The translations under genes were made by a program, and so were the position numbers. From Phanerodontia chrysosporium (taxonomy: Eukaryota > Basidiomycota > Agaricomycetes > Polyporales > Phanerochaetaceae): a stretch of 64,000 nucleotides of DNA. Below the pieces are notes generated by a model. That model was not told the origin of the DNA. It did no database searches and saw nothing but the letters and a program-made list of their open reading frames with translations. Positions 12,878 through 25,698 of the stretch are shown in pieces. The stretch is from the NCBI GenBank assembly GCA_001910725.1, contig MJGA01000006.1, positions 620,001-684,000 on the forward strand, in the 5' to 3' direction. Position 1 is the first letter of the stretch. Every line of letters starts with the position of its first letter.

Positions 12878-13143
12878 CTACTTCTTGAGCCATTGGCACT
12901 CAGCAAGGTCTTCGGCGAACTTAGTCCCAGTTGGATTACCTGGAATCGTAGCTGAGAGGATGTGGTCAGCTCGGTTCTGATGGACGTTGAAATTAACCAC
13001 GTACGTGCGGATGGCGCGGCTACCTGGCCACTGCTGCCACCATACGCCGAATACAGGCTCGACGCGCTTGGGGTCACCTTATGTCCGCTGACCACGATAA
13101 AGGAGCTAGAGGACGAGACGCTAGCGGAAGAGTGGTGTGGCAT
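12878..13143 (-). CDS. Small unknown protein (~88 residues)
   Basis: ATG at 13141-13143 begins MPHHSSASVSSSSSFIVVSG. The frame then needs one extra base near 13078 to continue as GDPKRVEPVFGVWWQQWPGS, RAIRTYVVNFNVHQNRADHI and GNPTGTKFAEDLAECQWLKK, with a TAG stop at 12878-12880. The second half looks like a compact alpha/beta domain and is clearly protein-like, but I cannot name the family. No signal peptide is seen. The frame break is of the same one-base type as in other genes of this window. A short intron is an alternative explanation. Confidence 0.42.
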
Positions 13144-14048
13144 GTTGCTCGCTGCGTATGAGTGTGGTCGTGCGCGTACGATGAGTTGATAGGTGATTGT
13201 TCTGGAGAGAGAGAGCAGGCGAGTCCGGGCTGGGACCCTTATAACGGGGGTGAGGCGACCAAAGCGAAAGCGAGCGGTACCGCCACGGGCCACCTGGGAG
13301 GCATGGAAAAGGGGTGCAACCCCAGATGGCTTCGGGTACAATGCAAGACCGCCTCAAAGCATGTGTAGTTGCGCTTCAACTTTGGCTTTGGCGACGCAGT
13401 GCTTGTGATGATTTGTTGTGCGAAATGCGTCGACGTCGCCAGGGGGTTTACCTTCTCATGTAGCGTTGGGGACCCCTGTTTTATCCAGCTGCCTCCCAGA
13501 GAAAAATAAAAAGCAGAGTTGAGTGTCGCTGCGTGTAAACGGAAAAGATACGCCGGTGAGGAGACGAGTGGAGATGGCGACGAGCACAATAGACGCCGCG
13601 TTGAACGCCGAGCTAGCGTGTTTGTCACTATTTGCCCACAGCTTTGTGGCGTGTCGGCAATTTATATTGTTGAATTTATCTTGCCTTTCGTTGTTCGAGG
13701 TATGCAAGCTACGCTCTACGTTGGCACTGATGTGCAGTTCGCGCGCGAGCTCTGCAGATCGTATCTTGTTCCCGGACTCGTGTCGGATCAACATGTCAGT
13801 CTTTCTCGTGTGGCGTCCGGAATCCGGATCAGCTACACGTCGGACGTCAAGCATCAAATATTCCGACGTCATGATATCGCCCAGATTACTTTCCATCAAA
13901 CGTCGATCCTTGTGTTAATCCAATTATGGGCGTGCTGCATGCGCTATCAAGGACAGAGGATCTCAGGCCATGCTGAGTCGCTGCTGCATCGCCCAAGGGG
14001 ATTCTTTCCGCACTGGTTTAATCTGCGAATAGAGATCATGTTTCAGTG
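13144..14048. other. Intergenic region with uncertain open frames
   Basis: Plus-strand 13519-14070 and minus-strand 13456-13899 frames overlap each other. Neither resembles a known protein or shows convincing splice structure, so no gene is called. Confidence 0.35.
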
Positions 14049-15729
14049 TCAATACCCTAAACTAATATAGGTAACTTGCCTTTCCCCACGCTGTTGGTAG
14101 TACTCGGGGATATAGCTTTGCACAAACGCTTCAACGTCCAGATTGCACGGGACTGCCTCTCCGGCCGCGAAAAATACATCCAGCGTCCCGACGAGACATG
14201 ACAGCACTGTGTCTATCCTGTCAAAGATATGCTTATAGGTGTCGATGTTACGAATAAGCATCTGGTGCCCTGGGGACCCGTGCACCGATTGTAGCGTCGC
14301 AACCTCGAAATTGAGCGTCAGCAGGCGCAATGACGGCAGCCGCGCGACATCGCGTTCAAGAGATTCAAGGAGGCGCGCAGTGTTTTCAAGCATCGATTCA
14401 GTCCGTGCTGGGCGTTGTGAAGAAATAGACACGGTTATTGCCAGAGACTGTAGCTCGGGGCAGCATGCGAAGGTAATATCGTGAATAACGCGATCCGTAG
14501 AGACCCCTACAAAGCTTGCGTCATGATGACAATGTACTAGTCCACATGCGGATTGACTTACCAGCAAGAAATATTGAGTGGGCAAAAGTCATGGCACCCA
14601 GGCCCAAATGTGACAGTCGGTCACCCGAAGCAACGAGCAACCCCCTCAGCGACAACACAACGGCTTCATCGATTGTGTCTTCATCCACGACTGAGCCTAC
14701 GTCCTCGATCCCGGCGTCCCAATTGTTTCTCTGCACCACCCTTTTGGCCCAAGGGTCCCCAAGGTCCAGAGATACACACGACATACGAGGCGCAGCTGCT
14801 AGCGCCGCCAGTGTCCCTTGCATTGGCCACGGGTTCCGGAGAAAGACTGAACGGACCATCACGTTGGATGGAAAATAGAATTCCAGAGCCGCTCTCAGAA
14901 GTCAAGAGGGGACTTAGGTGAAGCGTGCCGACCTCGCGAAAGAGATAGAGGGCATCGAGTACATGTTGGGTGTCTCCATCCCATCGCGCGCCCCTTGAGT
15001 ATGAGATCCGCAGGTGCTCAATGGCGATGTGTCCAGCGTAGATTCTGTCACACCTCTGAGAGGTACATCAACGAGCTGCAACGCTTGGAGGGAAGGTAGT
15101 CGCTCAAGGACGGTGCACAACAGGCCGGAGTCGATCGCACGATCAGCGGCGTCGACGTCCGCACACAATCGCTCGCCACAGTGCGGGCGCTCGAGCGCAA
15201 GTGCGAGCACCCTCACGAGCGGCGCAATATGCGGGCTGTCCTCAATGAAGCGAAGGAACGCCTCCAGTGTCGGCACACCACTGCTCGGGCGTTGGTCCGC
15301 GCGGTACGCGTGCTGCCGCTGATGTGCTCGCAGACGGTGCGCGGCACGACGGCGGGAGACCCGGGTCGGTGCACGCGAGTCTCGCGTCGGCCTCGCGCGC
15401 AAAGCGCAGCCGAAGATCCCGGAAGACGTACGGGAGGCATATAGCGCGCACAGCCCGCGACGTGCTCGAGAGCGCTACGATGTCTCGCTGTCGGAAGTGG
15501 ATGTATAAGGGCTTCGTGGGAGCGACGTGCTGTGCAATGAGGTGGAGTATGTCGTCCGGTAGGTCGCACAGAGAGCGGCCTGGCGATGAGGGCGAGACGA
15601 CGGATGCTGTTAAGCAGGAGTCGTGAGCAAAGGCTGGCCGGTGTCCATGCGACTCTTACCGACAATATCACAGAACCAGACAAAATTGTCCTTTGCAAGA
15701 GCACTCAAGTTTGATGCCATGGGACTCAT
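14049..15729 (-). CDS. F-box-like protein A of a tandem pair, multiple frame breaks
   Basis: Start ATG at 15727-15729 (MSPMASNLSALAKDNFVWFC), an intron, then the F-box-like core CDLPDDILHLIAQHVAP...QRDIVALSSTSRAVRAICLPYVFRD. It parallels gene B (16078-17717) block by block: VPTLEAFLRFI, LERLPSLQALQLVDV, IAIEHLRIS, LYLFREVGTLHL, LSHLGLGAMTFAHSIF, then an intron and CPELQSLAITVSISSQRPARTE. Between blocks the frame changes at least three times (around 15320-15400, 15030-15050 and 14860) without good splice sites, so this copy is either a decaying pseudogene or carries sequence errors. The expected role is substrate adaptor for an SCF ubiquitin ligase, target unknown. Confidence 0.62.
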
Positions 15730-16077
15730 TGCAGAGCTTCTCGTAGACGAGAGACAAGGCGGCGGAGAAGTTGTCGCAAACCGCAGCGTGTTGGTGCCTA
15801 GCGGCAATCACCAAGGGCCAAATAGTGGGACAAACAAAGCGCGACCAGGCGAGTGTCATTCGATATCAATTGGATTGATAGATTCCATACATAACGATAG
15901 CCAAGAGTTCGAAGTACATAATGTGACAGACATCGTATATCATCGAAAGCCTGAGTTCACCAACAAGACCATCATTGCAAATGCACACCTGATAGTAATT
16001 ACGCCGCACTCAGCCTGCGTCTCATGGCCCAGGGCGAAGCTTCTGACACGTCTCTCATCTGCGAACGCACCGACGGA

Positions 16078-17717
16078 TCAGTAAGTCATACAGTGCAGTG
16101 GTGACGCTGGGCTGCTCACCGAAGTCCATGCTGTGGGAAGCATACTGGCAAAGTAGCGGTTCATGGCGTCAACGTCTAGCATGCACGGATTCGCTTCCTG
16201 TATTTCGAGATAGACGTCGAGTGCAGCCGTCAATTTCGCAAGCACCTTGTCCATGGGCTCAAAGATTTCCTTGTAGCGATTGAACTCGTCCAGGAGTGGC
16301 GTAGCCAGCTCGAAGTTTAAGATCACGGCTCGCAGAGATGACGGTCGTGGTGCCCTGGACGCCGCAAGTACTTCAAGCGCCGACATCGTGTTTTTCAGCA
16401 CCATCTCGGTTCTTTCACGGTAGTGCGCCGTCACCGACACGTTCAGGGCAAGAGTCTCGAGGTTCGGGCACCACCTATAGAGGTGTTCGAAGATGATGGC
16501 CTTCACACCACTCGTCTTGGAGTGTCGGTCTGTGCAAGTCGTGTTAGCGTCTGTCACGCTGAAACACATGAGAACGCACCTGGATTGAAGACAGGATGGG
16601 CGAGGGTCATCGGTCCGAGTCCAAGATGCGTTAGCGTGCTGCCTTGCGCGCGCAGGAAGTCCCGCAGGATGAGGACTACGTCACCCAAGAGAATATCATC
16701 TTCGGCGACACCCGCCATATTGGAATTGTTTACGATGAAGATGCGGTTCCTGGATGCCCCTCTCCACGCATCTGAAATATCCAGCGAGGACAAGCTCAGC
16801 TGCGCCTCGCGTCAGCTCTACGAGCGTCGTGTGCATCATCCAAGGAGATCGCATGAAGACCCCACTGACACGGGAAGACCATGGCCGGGGCGCGATGTCG
16901 TTGGGAGCCCGGAGCGGGCCAAGGTGGAGGGTCCCGATTTCTCTGAAGAGGCCAATGACGTTGAGTGCGTGCGAGGGGTCTATTCGCGTCATTTGGAAGT
17001 TTTGGGACGTGCTCGGGAATGATATGCGTAGATGCTCGATCATGGGAACACGGTCGAGCTCCAGCTGTGGCCGACTGACGTTCGTTAAGTCGGGAAACCA
17101 GATGTCCACGAGCTGCAATGCACGGAGACGCGGCAGCTTGTGCAAGATCACCAAGAACGGCCTAGGATCGTACTCCGCTTGTGGCGCGGAGGTGGATGCG
17201 GCTGAAGGTTGCAGAGTGAGCAGACGAACAAAGGATGCGATGTGTGGGTTGGTATCCAGGAAGCGGAAGAAAGCCTGCATGGTCGGAGGGCCATTCTCGG
17301 GGCGTAGCACAATTTGATACGCGTATACCTGTCGCACGACTAGTCTCGATTGCTCGCAGTGATTATTGTTGTCATTCACAGAGGCGAACCGGAGGCGCAC
17401 GTCTCTGAAGATATACGGTAGGCACAGCATACGGAATGCTTTCGACGTGTTGGATAGCGCGATGATGTCTTGCTGACGCTTCGAATGCATGTACATCGGA
17501 TGTGTAGACACAAGGTAGGTGACGATAACACGGCAGACTTCCTCTGGAAGGTCACAAAGGGAGGCCTTGGACTTGGACTCTGGTGGTCTGTACAAGCCAG
17601 TTGATACTGAAAGTACATCGTTATCAGCTTCGCTATTGCAGCTATTAAAGATGACCTACCAGTGTTACAGAAAGAGCTGAAGCTCTGGTTATAGTAGCTT
17701 CCTAGCAGCGACGACAT
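16078..17717 (-). CDS. F-box-like protein B of a tandem pair
   Basis: The first exon from 17717 encodes MSSLLGSYYNQSFSSFCNT. After an intron the F-box-like segment CDLPEEVCRVIVTYLV...RQQDIIALSNTSKAFRMLCLPYIFRD appears, followed by a Leu-rich region (LHKLPRLRALQLVDIWF, MIEHLRISFPS, LFREIGTLHLGPLR, LTHLGLGPMTLAHPVF). An intron near 16530-16580 precedes RWCPNLETLALNVSV and the end at 16078. One break at 16792-16794 shifts the frame between RGAAEL and SSLDISDAWRG; removing one base of a double T restores it, so I read the gene as intact apart from this. It is a tandem paralogue of gene A upstream of it on the same strand. Confidence 0.7.
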
Positions 17718-19027
17718 GGTCCAATCCTGGGTTGTGATGGAGGTGAAAGACTAGATGTTGCCACTCATTGAGTCGCGCAGCGCGTCCTGTACGCGTGCTC
17801 AAGCGGCAATCATGAACGAACCAAACACGGCGACACACAGAGCGCGCCCAGAGTCACGGCCGTTTAGGCCCTCGACAGCCTCATGTGAGATGGCAGCTCG
17901 CGAGACGGCATGAGCATGTCGAGCAAGACGACGACCAATGAGCGGAGCCCTGATTACAGCGCGATTCCACGATTATGTATCGGCATTTGCGCGCCGTCGA
18001 CCCGAGCCTGGATGCGCAGCGAAGCTTTCGACCGGGAGAGCTGCGGGAAGGCGGAGTCTAGTGCCTGCCAAGTATCGGTGAGGGCTCACTCTGTCCCCTC
18101 GAATGCGATCGTGACGAACCGTTCTTGGTGTCTTCTGACATCGCTGAGACCCCTACAGCGATGAGCAATGTGTGCGAGCAGTGCCGCAACGAGCACAGCG
18201 GCGTCCGTGCGGGAGCGTTCCGTACGAGCACGCGAGCCACGCCACGGTAGAAATAGATACTGAATAAAGGCCTCGGCGCGGCCGCTACGGCATGAGCACG
18301 GCGATGCCTGCAGGCGTCTTGACCGCCGAGCGGGCTATTCAACAACCTGGACAGGTAGATCAGAAGCGGATCCAGTGGAAGCGGTGCACGGAAGAAGCGA
18401 CAACCCTACCCGTGCCTGCAGGAAGCCAAACACGTTCCTCGCGCCAGCGTCCCGCCCGTTCGCACACCTCGTCCACCTGGCTGTGGGGCATCATCTCGGG
18501 TGGCAGCTCCGTGTGGGCACCATACAGATAGACCTGAGTCCCGGTGAGCACTAACTGGCACTAAACTGTAATGAGCGAGTGCATCCTCTTCGGAGGTGCT
18601 GCGCCTGTGGAAGGAGCCAGCCCCAAGGGTCCAACACATGTAACGGCCAGCCTGGACTCGGCACGGGGCAGCATGCGTAGGAAGAGGACTGCGTACGCGG
18701 AAGAAGACAGAGCCAATTTGCACTCCGAACCCGCGAGCTTAGATCCCAGCTTCGAGGGTGCACATGGGCAGATAGAGAGGGAAGGGCCGCGAAAGGCGCG
18801 GCCGAAATTAGGCCGGGGTAAGATGCTCTCACAAAATCGCAATTCTGAGCAGCCCACCAGCGCGATGTGTGAGAAGTATCGCACGCGATGCCGTCCGGAT
18901 GGCGGTATAGAAAATCGTGGCATCTGTACTATACAATCTGTCCGTCCGAAAGATCATCCAAGATACAAACACAGTCGTACGCTCTCGCGTACTTTTAATA
19001 GAAGCGTACCGCAGGAAGGGCAATTGC
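17718..19027. other. Intergenic region, possible small ORFs
   Basis: 1.3 kb between two leftward genes. A plus-strand frame at 18571-19041 (MSECILFGGAAPVEGASPKG...) is open for 156 codons but resembles nothing I know. Its 3' end overlaps the ILV3 stop region, so it is not called. Confidence 0.4.
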
Positions 19028-21321
19028 TCAAGCGTCGGTGATGCAGCCGTGGCTAGCGTCCTCGACGACCTTAGTGTACTTGTAAAGGGTACCCTGGGAG
19101 ACCTTGAGGGGAGGCGCTTTCCACTCCTTGCGACGGCGCTCGAGCTCTTCTGGCGACACCTGCAGCTCGATGGTGTTCTTGACAGCGTCCACCGAAATAA
19201 CGTCGCCGTCGCGCACAAGAGCGATAGGGCCTCCGACCTGAGCTTCCGGGACGACATGGCCGATGCAGAATCCGTGGCTCCTGCGCGCCATGAATTAGCC
19301 AACGCGAACGTGCACCGATGTATGCGAACTAACCCTCCGCTGAAACGCCCATCTGTCAGGCATGCAACATCGTGACCCAAGCCGGCTCCCATGATCAAAC
19401 TGGTAGGCTTAAGCATCTCCGGCATACCTGCAGCAAAGTTTTAGAGTTCACGTATCAGGAGTTATACTTGAAGGGTGGCTGACCTGGTCCGCCCTTGGGT
19501 CCGAGATAACGAAGAACCACTACGGTCTTCTCACCCTTCTTGATAGAGCCGCTCTCTACCGCCGCGACAAATTCGTCCTCTGAGTCGAATGCACGCGCCT
19601 TGCCAGTAAAGCCCAGACCCTCCTTGCCAGTAATCTTTGCGACGGCGCCGCCCGGCGCGAGGTTGCCTTTCAGGATACTGCATGTGCCGTTAGATCCGCG
19701 GCAAACAGCGCGAGCGCTCAGGGAATGCTTACCGAAGGTGACCAGTCTCTTTAATCGGCTTGTTGAGAGGGCGAATAACATCTTGTTCCGCAAAGGTGAG
19801 TTCTCCGTGCTGGTGCGTCCACCGCTCCAAGTTCTCGCCGAGAGTCTTGCCTGTGACCGTCATATTATTGCCGTCGATCAAGTTGTTCTTCATGAGGTAA
19901 GCAAGGATTTCTAACGCAATAGTTAGCAGGCGACTCCGCAGCCGTCCAGTGCCAGGAACTCACTTGGAATACCACCGATTTTGTAAACATCCTCCATGAC
20001 ATACTTGCCGCTCGGTTTCAGGTCAGCGATAAATGGCACACGATCCGAAACGGCCTGGAAGTCGTCGATAGTGAGGGTGATTCCCACGGAGTGGGCGATG
20101 GCAATAAGGTGCAGCACGGCGTTAGTTGATCCGCCAAGGATCATTGTCAGGACCTGGGCGGAGCGGAAGTTTTAGGACCCGGTCAGGGGGTACGCCACAG
20201 GCATGTGCGAACGTACCATTGCATTCTCAAACGCGGATCGAGTCATGATATCCCGGGGCAAAATATTTTTCTCGAGGAGGGTACGCATTGCAGGCCCGAC
20301 GGACGCACATTCCTGTAATTTTTCAGGATACTCTGCTGGGAAGGATGAGGACCCCGGAAGTGTCATGCCGAGAGCTTCGGCACAGGAGGCCATCGTATTC
20401 GCCGTGTACATCTAGAAATAGGATGTGTCACAACGGCTTGCGGGCATGCCAAGTTTGGGAGACTTACACCGCCGCAAGCGCCAGGTCCCGGGCAAGCATG
20501 ACGGACAGTATTGTAACGTTCGCGCTCAGCGTTCTCCGTGCGACCCTCCTGGAGGTACTTTCCGTAGGATTGGAACGCAGACACGATGTCCAACTGGGGC
20601 GCGCCTTCGCAGGAGCCAGGACGGATGGTTCCGCCATAGACCATGATGCCTGGTCGGTTCAATCTGCCGACTATATGCGCTCAACGCGTAGTTCAAATGC
20701 ACGACATTGAGGTACTCACGCGCCATCAACACGCCGGGCATGTTCTTGTCGCAGCCAGGAAGGACGACCATGCCGTCCAGCCAGTGACCGCCGGCGGCAG
20801 TCTCAACCTGGTCCGCAATCAGGTCCCGCGACTGCAGAGAGTACGACATCCCGCGAGTACCCATACTGATTCCGTCGCTGACACCGACGGTACCAAACTG
20901 GTATCCGATGATGCCTGCTTCCGTGAGTGATCTCTTGACCAGCTGGCCGAGTCCAAGGAGATGGCGGTTGCATCTGGACGGATGAACGGACACAAATAAG
21001 TCTCCGTCGGATGTAAACCACGGAGTGAACGTACGGGTTGCCTTCGTACCTGCGTGGAGGTTAGAGCGCGTCGTCAAGCGGAAGTATCGCCACATACCAG
21101 ACGCTGGCTACACCAACCATGGCCTTGTCGAAGTCCTCGTCACTCGAGATGCCCTCCGTCGCGTACAACATGGCCTGACTCGCGCCCTGGGTCTTGGGCT
21201 TGGTCACCGTGCGGCTGTAACGGTTCATGACGGGTTTTTCTGCACATCTTGCTGCTGATGTCGAGAAGAGACGGCCTTTGAGGCCATGGCGGCCGACGAG
21301 GAGAGGTGATCTGGCTGGCAT
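19028..21321 (-). CDS. ILV3: Dihydroxy-acid dehydratase, mitochondrial
   Basis: The enzyme dehydrates dihydroxy-isovalerate and dihydroxy-methylvalerate in valine and isoleucine synthesis, using an iron-sulfur cluster. The start at 21321 gives an Arg/Ser-rich mitochondrial-type leader ([20 protein letters not shown]), then [20 protein letters not shown]. Splicing through about nine short introns gives the family blocks in order: [137 protein letters not shown] and a C-terminus ending GCITDA. The cluster-ligand cysteines in GNPC, GCDKN and CPGPGACGG are present. All splice junctions keep the frame, so this copy looks functional. Confidence 0.95.
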
Positions 21322-23035
21322 GGACGTTCAGAACAACCTGAGAGCCCGAGCGCGCGAGCGCGTACCGGTGACCGGTGACTCATGTGGCGGAGTCACGACG
21401 ATCACGTCACGCTTTGCACGGCCTGGCGAATCATCGCGACGCGGTTTGCGCGGGTCGTATCTCCGTGCAACACTCGCAAGAGACGGTCATTTGTGGCGAC
21501 GCCAACAAGTCGGCATATTCCGCTCGAGAGTGGGAGGGCGACACTACTATAACAGAGAGCGGACAAACGACACTAATGCCGGTGATACGTGCGCACGCGC
21601 GTACCTCTCCGGATCCTGCTGACGTTCGGAGCAAAGCTCGATGCGGTGCAACTACCGGCGTATGACGACGTCGTATCTACCGTCATCCGCGTGGAGGTCC
21701 GAGATATTCACCATGGACAGTTGGAGCGAGCGCAGCACGGCACGCATAGCCTCCGCCACAGCCGGGTGGGCCCAACGCTAACCTCGCGGCTGCTGCTTTC
21801 GCCTAGGGGCAGCTGTGCTGGATCTCGGATGGTTGAGGCAAAAGGAGCGGACCTCGCGATGACGCGGCTGGTGGGCAGGTACGATTTGCAGCACTGCACC
21901 GTCGGAAGCCGAGGAGTACCGTCAAGATATGGTGTGGCTTGCAGACTTCGGCGATACGAAGAATGATGCGCCTTGCCCATGGAAATGAAGCAGATCGAGA
22001 TAGCATTCTGAGCAGCGGGGGATTAGACGCTTTGACGTCCGCGTAACCTGGGCTCGCTTGGAAAAAAGGAGCTTGCAGTCTCGCTCTGCGGCTGTCTCAG
22101 CCACAATTCCACCTGTTCAGAGCGCGAGAAACAGGGTGTCGACTTACTCAGACGTAGCGCGACTAGCCGCTGAGCTCAACCACCATGTCGTCTTCACGCG
22201 CCGCCGCGGGGTTGCAGAAAGTCGAAACATATTTTCTCGGTAGAAGTCCTAACATGGAACGTCTCCACTGCAGTGGCTCGGAACATCATTCCAGGGGAGC
22301 CCAGGCAGAAATTGCGTCGATCAGGCTTCGAGAATTCCTGGCAGGGGCCTCTATCGTGCCTATGGAAGGGAGAGGGACCGACCTCGGCCTCAATACGATC
22401 ACAGTGGGCGCGGCGGACCCACAATACGAGCGGTTGAAACGGCATGCAAAAACCGCGACTTAGATCGAACGAAATTTATCATGAATAATCCGTAAAAGAA
22501 TTGATTATAATTGATTGCGTACCGCCATGTGTCGCAGTCGGCGAACTGACCACATTTGGTATAACCGCCCGCGCACCCTGAGCGAGGACGTGCTCCGCCA
22601 CCGCAACCAGGGCAAGCCCTACGGTGAAAATTGCCTTGCACAGCGTCCTGCGCACTCACAGCGGTGGATTAAACTGCAGATCGACAGTCGCGAGGATGAC
22701 TCCGGTGGCGGAAATGAACCCTTGATTTTTGGGCACGTCCCCGAGCACCGAAACCAACAGCGGAAGCAAACCTTAGCGGGTCGTCCTTTTCAATCTTGCC
22801 ACAAGTCCGGCCCTTCCCTCGACTGTCAGGAGCTCTGGTTCTGCCGCTCCCTTCCCCCTCTTCCCCGGCGAGAAAAGCGATCCCTCTCGGTCTCTGCTGC
22901 AGTGCATTCCCTGGTCGGCGAATGGGCTCTCTATCTTCACTATTTCTCCTTTCCGCTTCGCTACCTAGAGCGAGACCTTCCGCCCATCCACGGGGAGATA
23001 CAGGGAGCAGTTGAGGGAAGAGACGCACTGTGAGT
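21322..23035. other. Region between ILV3 and the Zn2Cys6 gene
   Basis: A short minus-strand frame ending at 21652 contains HPAVAEAMRAVLRSLQLSMV and NISDLHADDGRYDVVIRR, which look like the end of a small protein whose 5' exons I cannot place. A plus-strand ATG at 22185 opens MSSSRAAAGLQKVETYFL followed by a GTAG-type donor, possibly the first exon of another gene, but no continuation was found. 22800-23030 is pyrimidine-rich and probably the promoter/leader of the next gene. Confidence 0.35.
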
Positions 23036-25181
23036 ATGGATCGAGGAGGAGGGAGTGGTCGAGGTGGTCCTTCGAGGCAGGGAAGCTCCCTTCCGAGGAC
23101 GCTTCACGGTAGTCTGCTACACACAGACACCGGGGAAGAGGGAGACGTCTTCGCGGAGGAGCCCCAAGCAGTCGAAGCCCTGGAAGCCGGCCAGGATGAG
23201 CCCCCACCGTACCCAGTCTACGTCCCCAGCACCACACGGCCTGCATCGGTCCCATACTCGACGGCGGCAGTCCCCGGCCCCTCGTCCTTCCCAACCTTCG
23301 AGCAAGGCAGCAGCAGAGGCCCCGGCGAGCTATCAAGAGCCTACCCTTACAGCATCGAAACGCATGCCGAGCAGCAGCAGCCCCCACGAGTGCGCCAGGA
23401 ACGGAACCTGGCCCTGCCGCCATTCCGGACACAGGCAGCGCCGAGCACGGATCCAGAGCTGTATGCCTCCTCTGTGGCAGCCTCCCGCCTCAACTTCAAT
23501 TATGCATCACCAGCGCCGCCACCGCCTGGTCGCCCGAGCTTGCCACCAGTGTCGTCACTGGACAGCGCCCTCGGGACGACCTCGTATGCCGGATCGTCTG
23601 CCCAGGAGTACTATTCCACTCCTCGAGGAAACACTTGGGACACTGCTCCGAACCCGTATGTCACCGAACGTCCGATGGCGAGGACAGCCTGGTCCTATCC
23701 TGGCCTGTCCGAGCACAGCCCGCCCACACGAACATACCCAGCTCCTTCAGAGATTTCGGGGTACTCAGAAATTGCGCGATGGGGCCAGTATACGAGAGCG
23801 GAAAATTTCTCGCAGGAGGAGGGTCGAAGTACCGCTGCTCACCGTGCGTTTTTTCTGTTTGCAGTCGGCTTTCGTAGTGGTGGCTGACGAGACCATACAG
23901 TGAGTGCCGCCCGATCCACGATACTCGAGTCGCAGCAGCTATCCGACCAGGCGCGAGCCGCCCGCCTCTATCAGCCCCAGCCGCAGGTTCCGATGCAGCC
24001 GAGTCAAATCCCTGTGCCGTCAGTCGAGCTAGCCCAGCCGTTCTACGAGATCGCCGAAGCGCGGGAAGGATACTCGCAGGTCTCCTCGGAGTTCTCGCCT
24101 GCCTACAGCGGGAGGACGCGCGAAACGACCTCCCCGTCCGCTTCGGATGCGAGTCCATTAGCCCATCGCGGCAGAACGACGTCGACGTCTGCGCCGCTGG
24201 GATGGCAGGAGCCGCGACGGGTGGAGATGGGGAGCAGCCGCTCGCCTCGACGTCAGCCGCGCAACGGCCGTCCAGCACCCAGCTTGGGAAGCGCAAGGCC
24301 AGCGACCACGATGACGACTCGTCGGAGGACTCACCGGTGAGGAAGGTGCCCAAGAAGACACCGATCGCGTGCAACTTTTGTCGCGGTAAGTGCAGCTCGA
24401 CAAGGCCAGCCTAGTCGCTCACGCGCTGACCGGTTGCCTCTTAGGGCGCAAGCTGAAATGCGACGGGCGCACGCCAGCCTGTGGGCACTGCGAGAAGAGG
24501 CGGCAGCCCTGCACGTACGTGGATGCAGTGAAACGACGAGGACCGGGCAAAGCGCCAAAGGGCCATCGGAAGAGCCAGCAGCAGAAGCCTGATCGGTCGA
24601 AAAGCGCTGCTCAGGGTCCTGTCCAGGCGGGCCCGTCCTCGTCGCCCGCCTCCGCCAGACAAAGCCAGCCGCTGCCCGCGAGCGTTTCTCCCGAAAACCC
24701 CTACACCCGATACCAAGGCATGTACCTGTCGACGGCGCCCGTGACGACACAAGCGGGGCCGGCGATGGGGAGCCTGCCGTCCAGAATACCTGTGCAACCT
24801 CCATACCCGTCGACTCAGTTCGAATTCACATACCCAGCACCGCGCCAGGCGACGAGCACCGGCGCGCGGGCTGCTTACGAGCGGACGACGTTCTCGGACG
24901 ACTTTGGTCTGCCGCAGCAGCTGCCATACCCCGCGGCGGGGTCGTCGCAGGTGCAGACGCACGCGTTTGAGCCGCCACGTGTGCAGAGCACGCCGCAGCT
25001 GCAGGCGGGGTGGCCTGCGGCGGCGAGCAGCGAGAGCCCTGCGACGAGCAGCGCGGCGGCGGCCGTCCACGACCATGACGACGAGCGCGGCTCCCGGGCG
25101 CGGGAGCTGCACGAAGCTGAATATCCTTACGATACACCCGCGGGGTCGGCGCGCGCACCTGGGCCTGGCCGCGAGCGTTAG
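23036..25181 (+). CDS. Zn(II)2Cys6 transcription factor
   Basis: Exons 23036-23843, 23901-24385 and 24445-25181. The first ~450 residues are low-complexity (Pro, Ser, Tyr, Gln). Then comes a basic patch, GKRKASDHDDDSSEDSP, and a fungal binuclear zinc cluster CNFCRGRKLKCDGRTPACGHC...C with canonical spacing C-x2-C-x6-C-x6-C-x2-C-x6-C. RRGPGKAPKGHRK follows, a tail typical of PRIB-like basidiomycete factors. The cluster binds DNA; targets are unknown. No fungal-specific middle homology domain is visible. An intron interrupts the cluster after CNFCR in phase 1. One base appears to be missing in the G run at 24229-24232; with it the total coding length becomes a multiple of three. An earlier start exon at 22185 is possible but not shown. 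Confidence 0.82.
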
Positions 25182-25698
25182 GCCCGGCGTGCGAAGGGGG
25201 CGTCCCTGCGGCGAGGCCTGCAAGTGCATGCCCACGGACGCACTCGCACGCGTCCGGAGTCGGCTGAGCCGTGTGTCCCCTCTATCGGCGTGCTGTGTGC
25301 CATCATTGCTTCTGCTGTTGCCGTGCCAGTCGAACAGCGGCAGCGGGGCCGTCTGATCCTGGCGGAAAGCCTCCGTTCGTTTCTGTGCCGCCTTGTTTTC
25401 TATCTAGTAGTACTACTCTACCTCTACAGGCTGTTGTGTGTATAATGTCGTATGCTACTGTGTACAGTGACCGTGTAATTTCTGGTATAATATGCTGAGA
25501 AGGGATGATTTACGCCGGCTCGCCGCCAATCAGCAGACGGGTCGTCTCCGCTCTGCGATCCGACGGTTGATGGTTCGCCAAATTGTGCAGCGCTAGAGCT
25601 CTAGATCACCCTCCTCCTTCCCGGCACCGCTCCGTCCACGCCTCTCGCTAAGCCTTGTCTCCGGCCAACACGTCCTCGCGTCCGTCGCCCCGCCTGCC

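Noticed and set aside
15300..15400. 94-base intron to repair the first break in F-box gene A
   Set aside because: It would remove HAYRADQRP, which aligns with AYQIVLRPE of gene B; a one-base indel explains the data better.
18571..19041. 156-codon plus-strand ORF before ILV3
   Set aside because: No recognisable domain and it runs into the ILV3 3' end; open frames of this size occur by chance in GC-rich DNA.
22185..22238. First exon of the Zn2Cys6 factor (MSSSRAAAGLQKVETYFL)
   Set aside because: The ATG and a donor are there, but no continuation in frame up to 23036 could be found, so it was not joined to the gene.
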